Assembly (NCBI GenBank): GCA_012031335.1
Contig: JAAUTT010000101.1
Location: 1 to 9,677 of the forward strand
Length of the DNA: 9,677 bases
Origin: Bacteroidales bacterium
Lineage (GTDB): Bacteria; Bacteroidota; Bacteroidia; Bacteroidales; JAAUTT01
Reading direction: 5' to 3'
The notes beneath the pieces were generated by a model. That model was not told the origin of the DNA. It made no database searches and was given only the letters and a program-made list of their open reading frames with translations. Shown in pieces: positions 9,380 to 9,677 of the stretch (position 1 is its first letter; each line of letters starts with the position of its first letter). The position numbers and the translations under genes were made by a program.

Positions 9380-9677
9380 ATGGTAATTTTCTTATTTATC
9401 AAATTTCCTTTCATCATAGAACTTACAGCACAGACGAACGGAATGAAATACCGGGTAAGCATGGTGCAAAGTAAGCTTGTATTCAGCAATCCTCCATTCA
9501 AAGCTTGCCATGCCTCTACCATCGTTGAAGCTGAAAAGGGGAAAATGCTCATATCCTGCTTTGGAGGTTCGTACGAAGGAGCCTCCGATGTGGGCATATG
9601 GCTAACTTCTTATGATGGAAAACCTGGGATAAACCTGCAGAGATAATCACCAGCAATTGGATGCATACACAAATGCT
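9380..9677 (+). CDS. Sialidase-like BNR-repeat protein, 3'-partial, one frameshift
   Basis: Only about the first 100 residues are inside the window. FSNPPFKACHASTIVE and CFGGSYEGASDVGIWL (about 9481-9603) match the first blade of sialidase-like (BNR_2 type) beta-propellers, so this is probably a secreted glycan hydrolase or sialidase relative. No Arg-Ile-Pro motif or Asp-box is visible in this portion, so true sialidase activity is unproven. The ATG at 9380 is preferred because it begins the hydrophobic stretch VIFLFIKFPFIIELTA, a plausible signal peptide cleaved before Gln. An in-frame ATG at 9290 would add 30 residues unlike a signal peptide, over the hairpin at 9327-9366. The frame stops at 9644-9646, but after 9622 the next frame reads TWDKPAEIITSNWMHTQM to the window end. 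One missing A in the four-A run 9619-9622 explains this. It may be read with the GH92 gene 109 bases upstream. Confidence 0.72.

Noticed and set aside
9283..9597. Minus-strand open frame of 104 codons
   Set aside because: The opposite frame carries clear sialidase-like motifs; the minus product shows nothing recognisable.
1..9677. RNA genes, CRISPR arrays, insertion sequences, attachment sites
   Set aside because: No tRNA-like cloverleaf, spaced direct repeats, transposase motifs or terminal inverted repeats were found on reading both strands.

Overview
The window is part of a polysaccharide utilisation locus (PUL) from a Bacteroidota bacterium. Evidence for this is a SusC-like TonB-dependent transporter followed 13 bases later by a SusD-like lipoprotein, Bacteroidota-type lipoprotein signals, and a row of secreted carbohydrate-active enzymes on the same strand. 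Base composition is moderate to AT-rich. The order or family cannot be fixed from the sequence; a Bacteroidales or Marinilabiliales relative is a guess.

Layout, all on the + strand: (1) 1-2483, the barrel part of a SusC-like transporter, with its 5' end outside the window; (2) 2497-4178, a SusD/RagB-like glycan-binding lipoprotein; (3) 4179-4344, an intergenic stretch with an intrinsic terminator at 4262-4310; (4) 4345-6765, a secreted multidomain serine hydrolase (alpha/beta-hydrolase, probable esterase) with a complete Ser-Asp-His triad; (5) 6766-7001, a second intrinsic terminator at 6776-6809 and a possible promoter element; (6) 7002-9270, a GH92 family exo-alpha-mannosidase lipoprotein; (7) 9380 to the window end, the start of a sialidase-like BNR-repeat protein, preceded by a hairpin leader. 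No RNA genes, mobile elements, CRISPR arrays or minus-strand genes are supported.

How the genes work together (inference): SusD and SusC bind and import oligosaccharides through the outer membrane. The GH92 enzyme trims alpha-mannose residues, the hydrolase may remove ester decorations, and the sialidase-like protein may act on a capping sugar or another glycan. A mannose-bearing, decorated glycan such as an N-glycan or alpha-mannan is the simplest target.

The most striking feature is that every gene is interrupted by single-base indels. I place eight, five of them at short A or T runs. Once each indel is corrected, the protein reads through smoothly with family motifs intact, so sequencing or assembly error is the likeliest cause, ahead of decay of the locus. 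Each gene is therefore listed as one CDS spanning its broken pieces. I did not find a convincing new biological system here.
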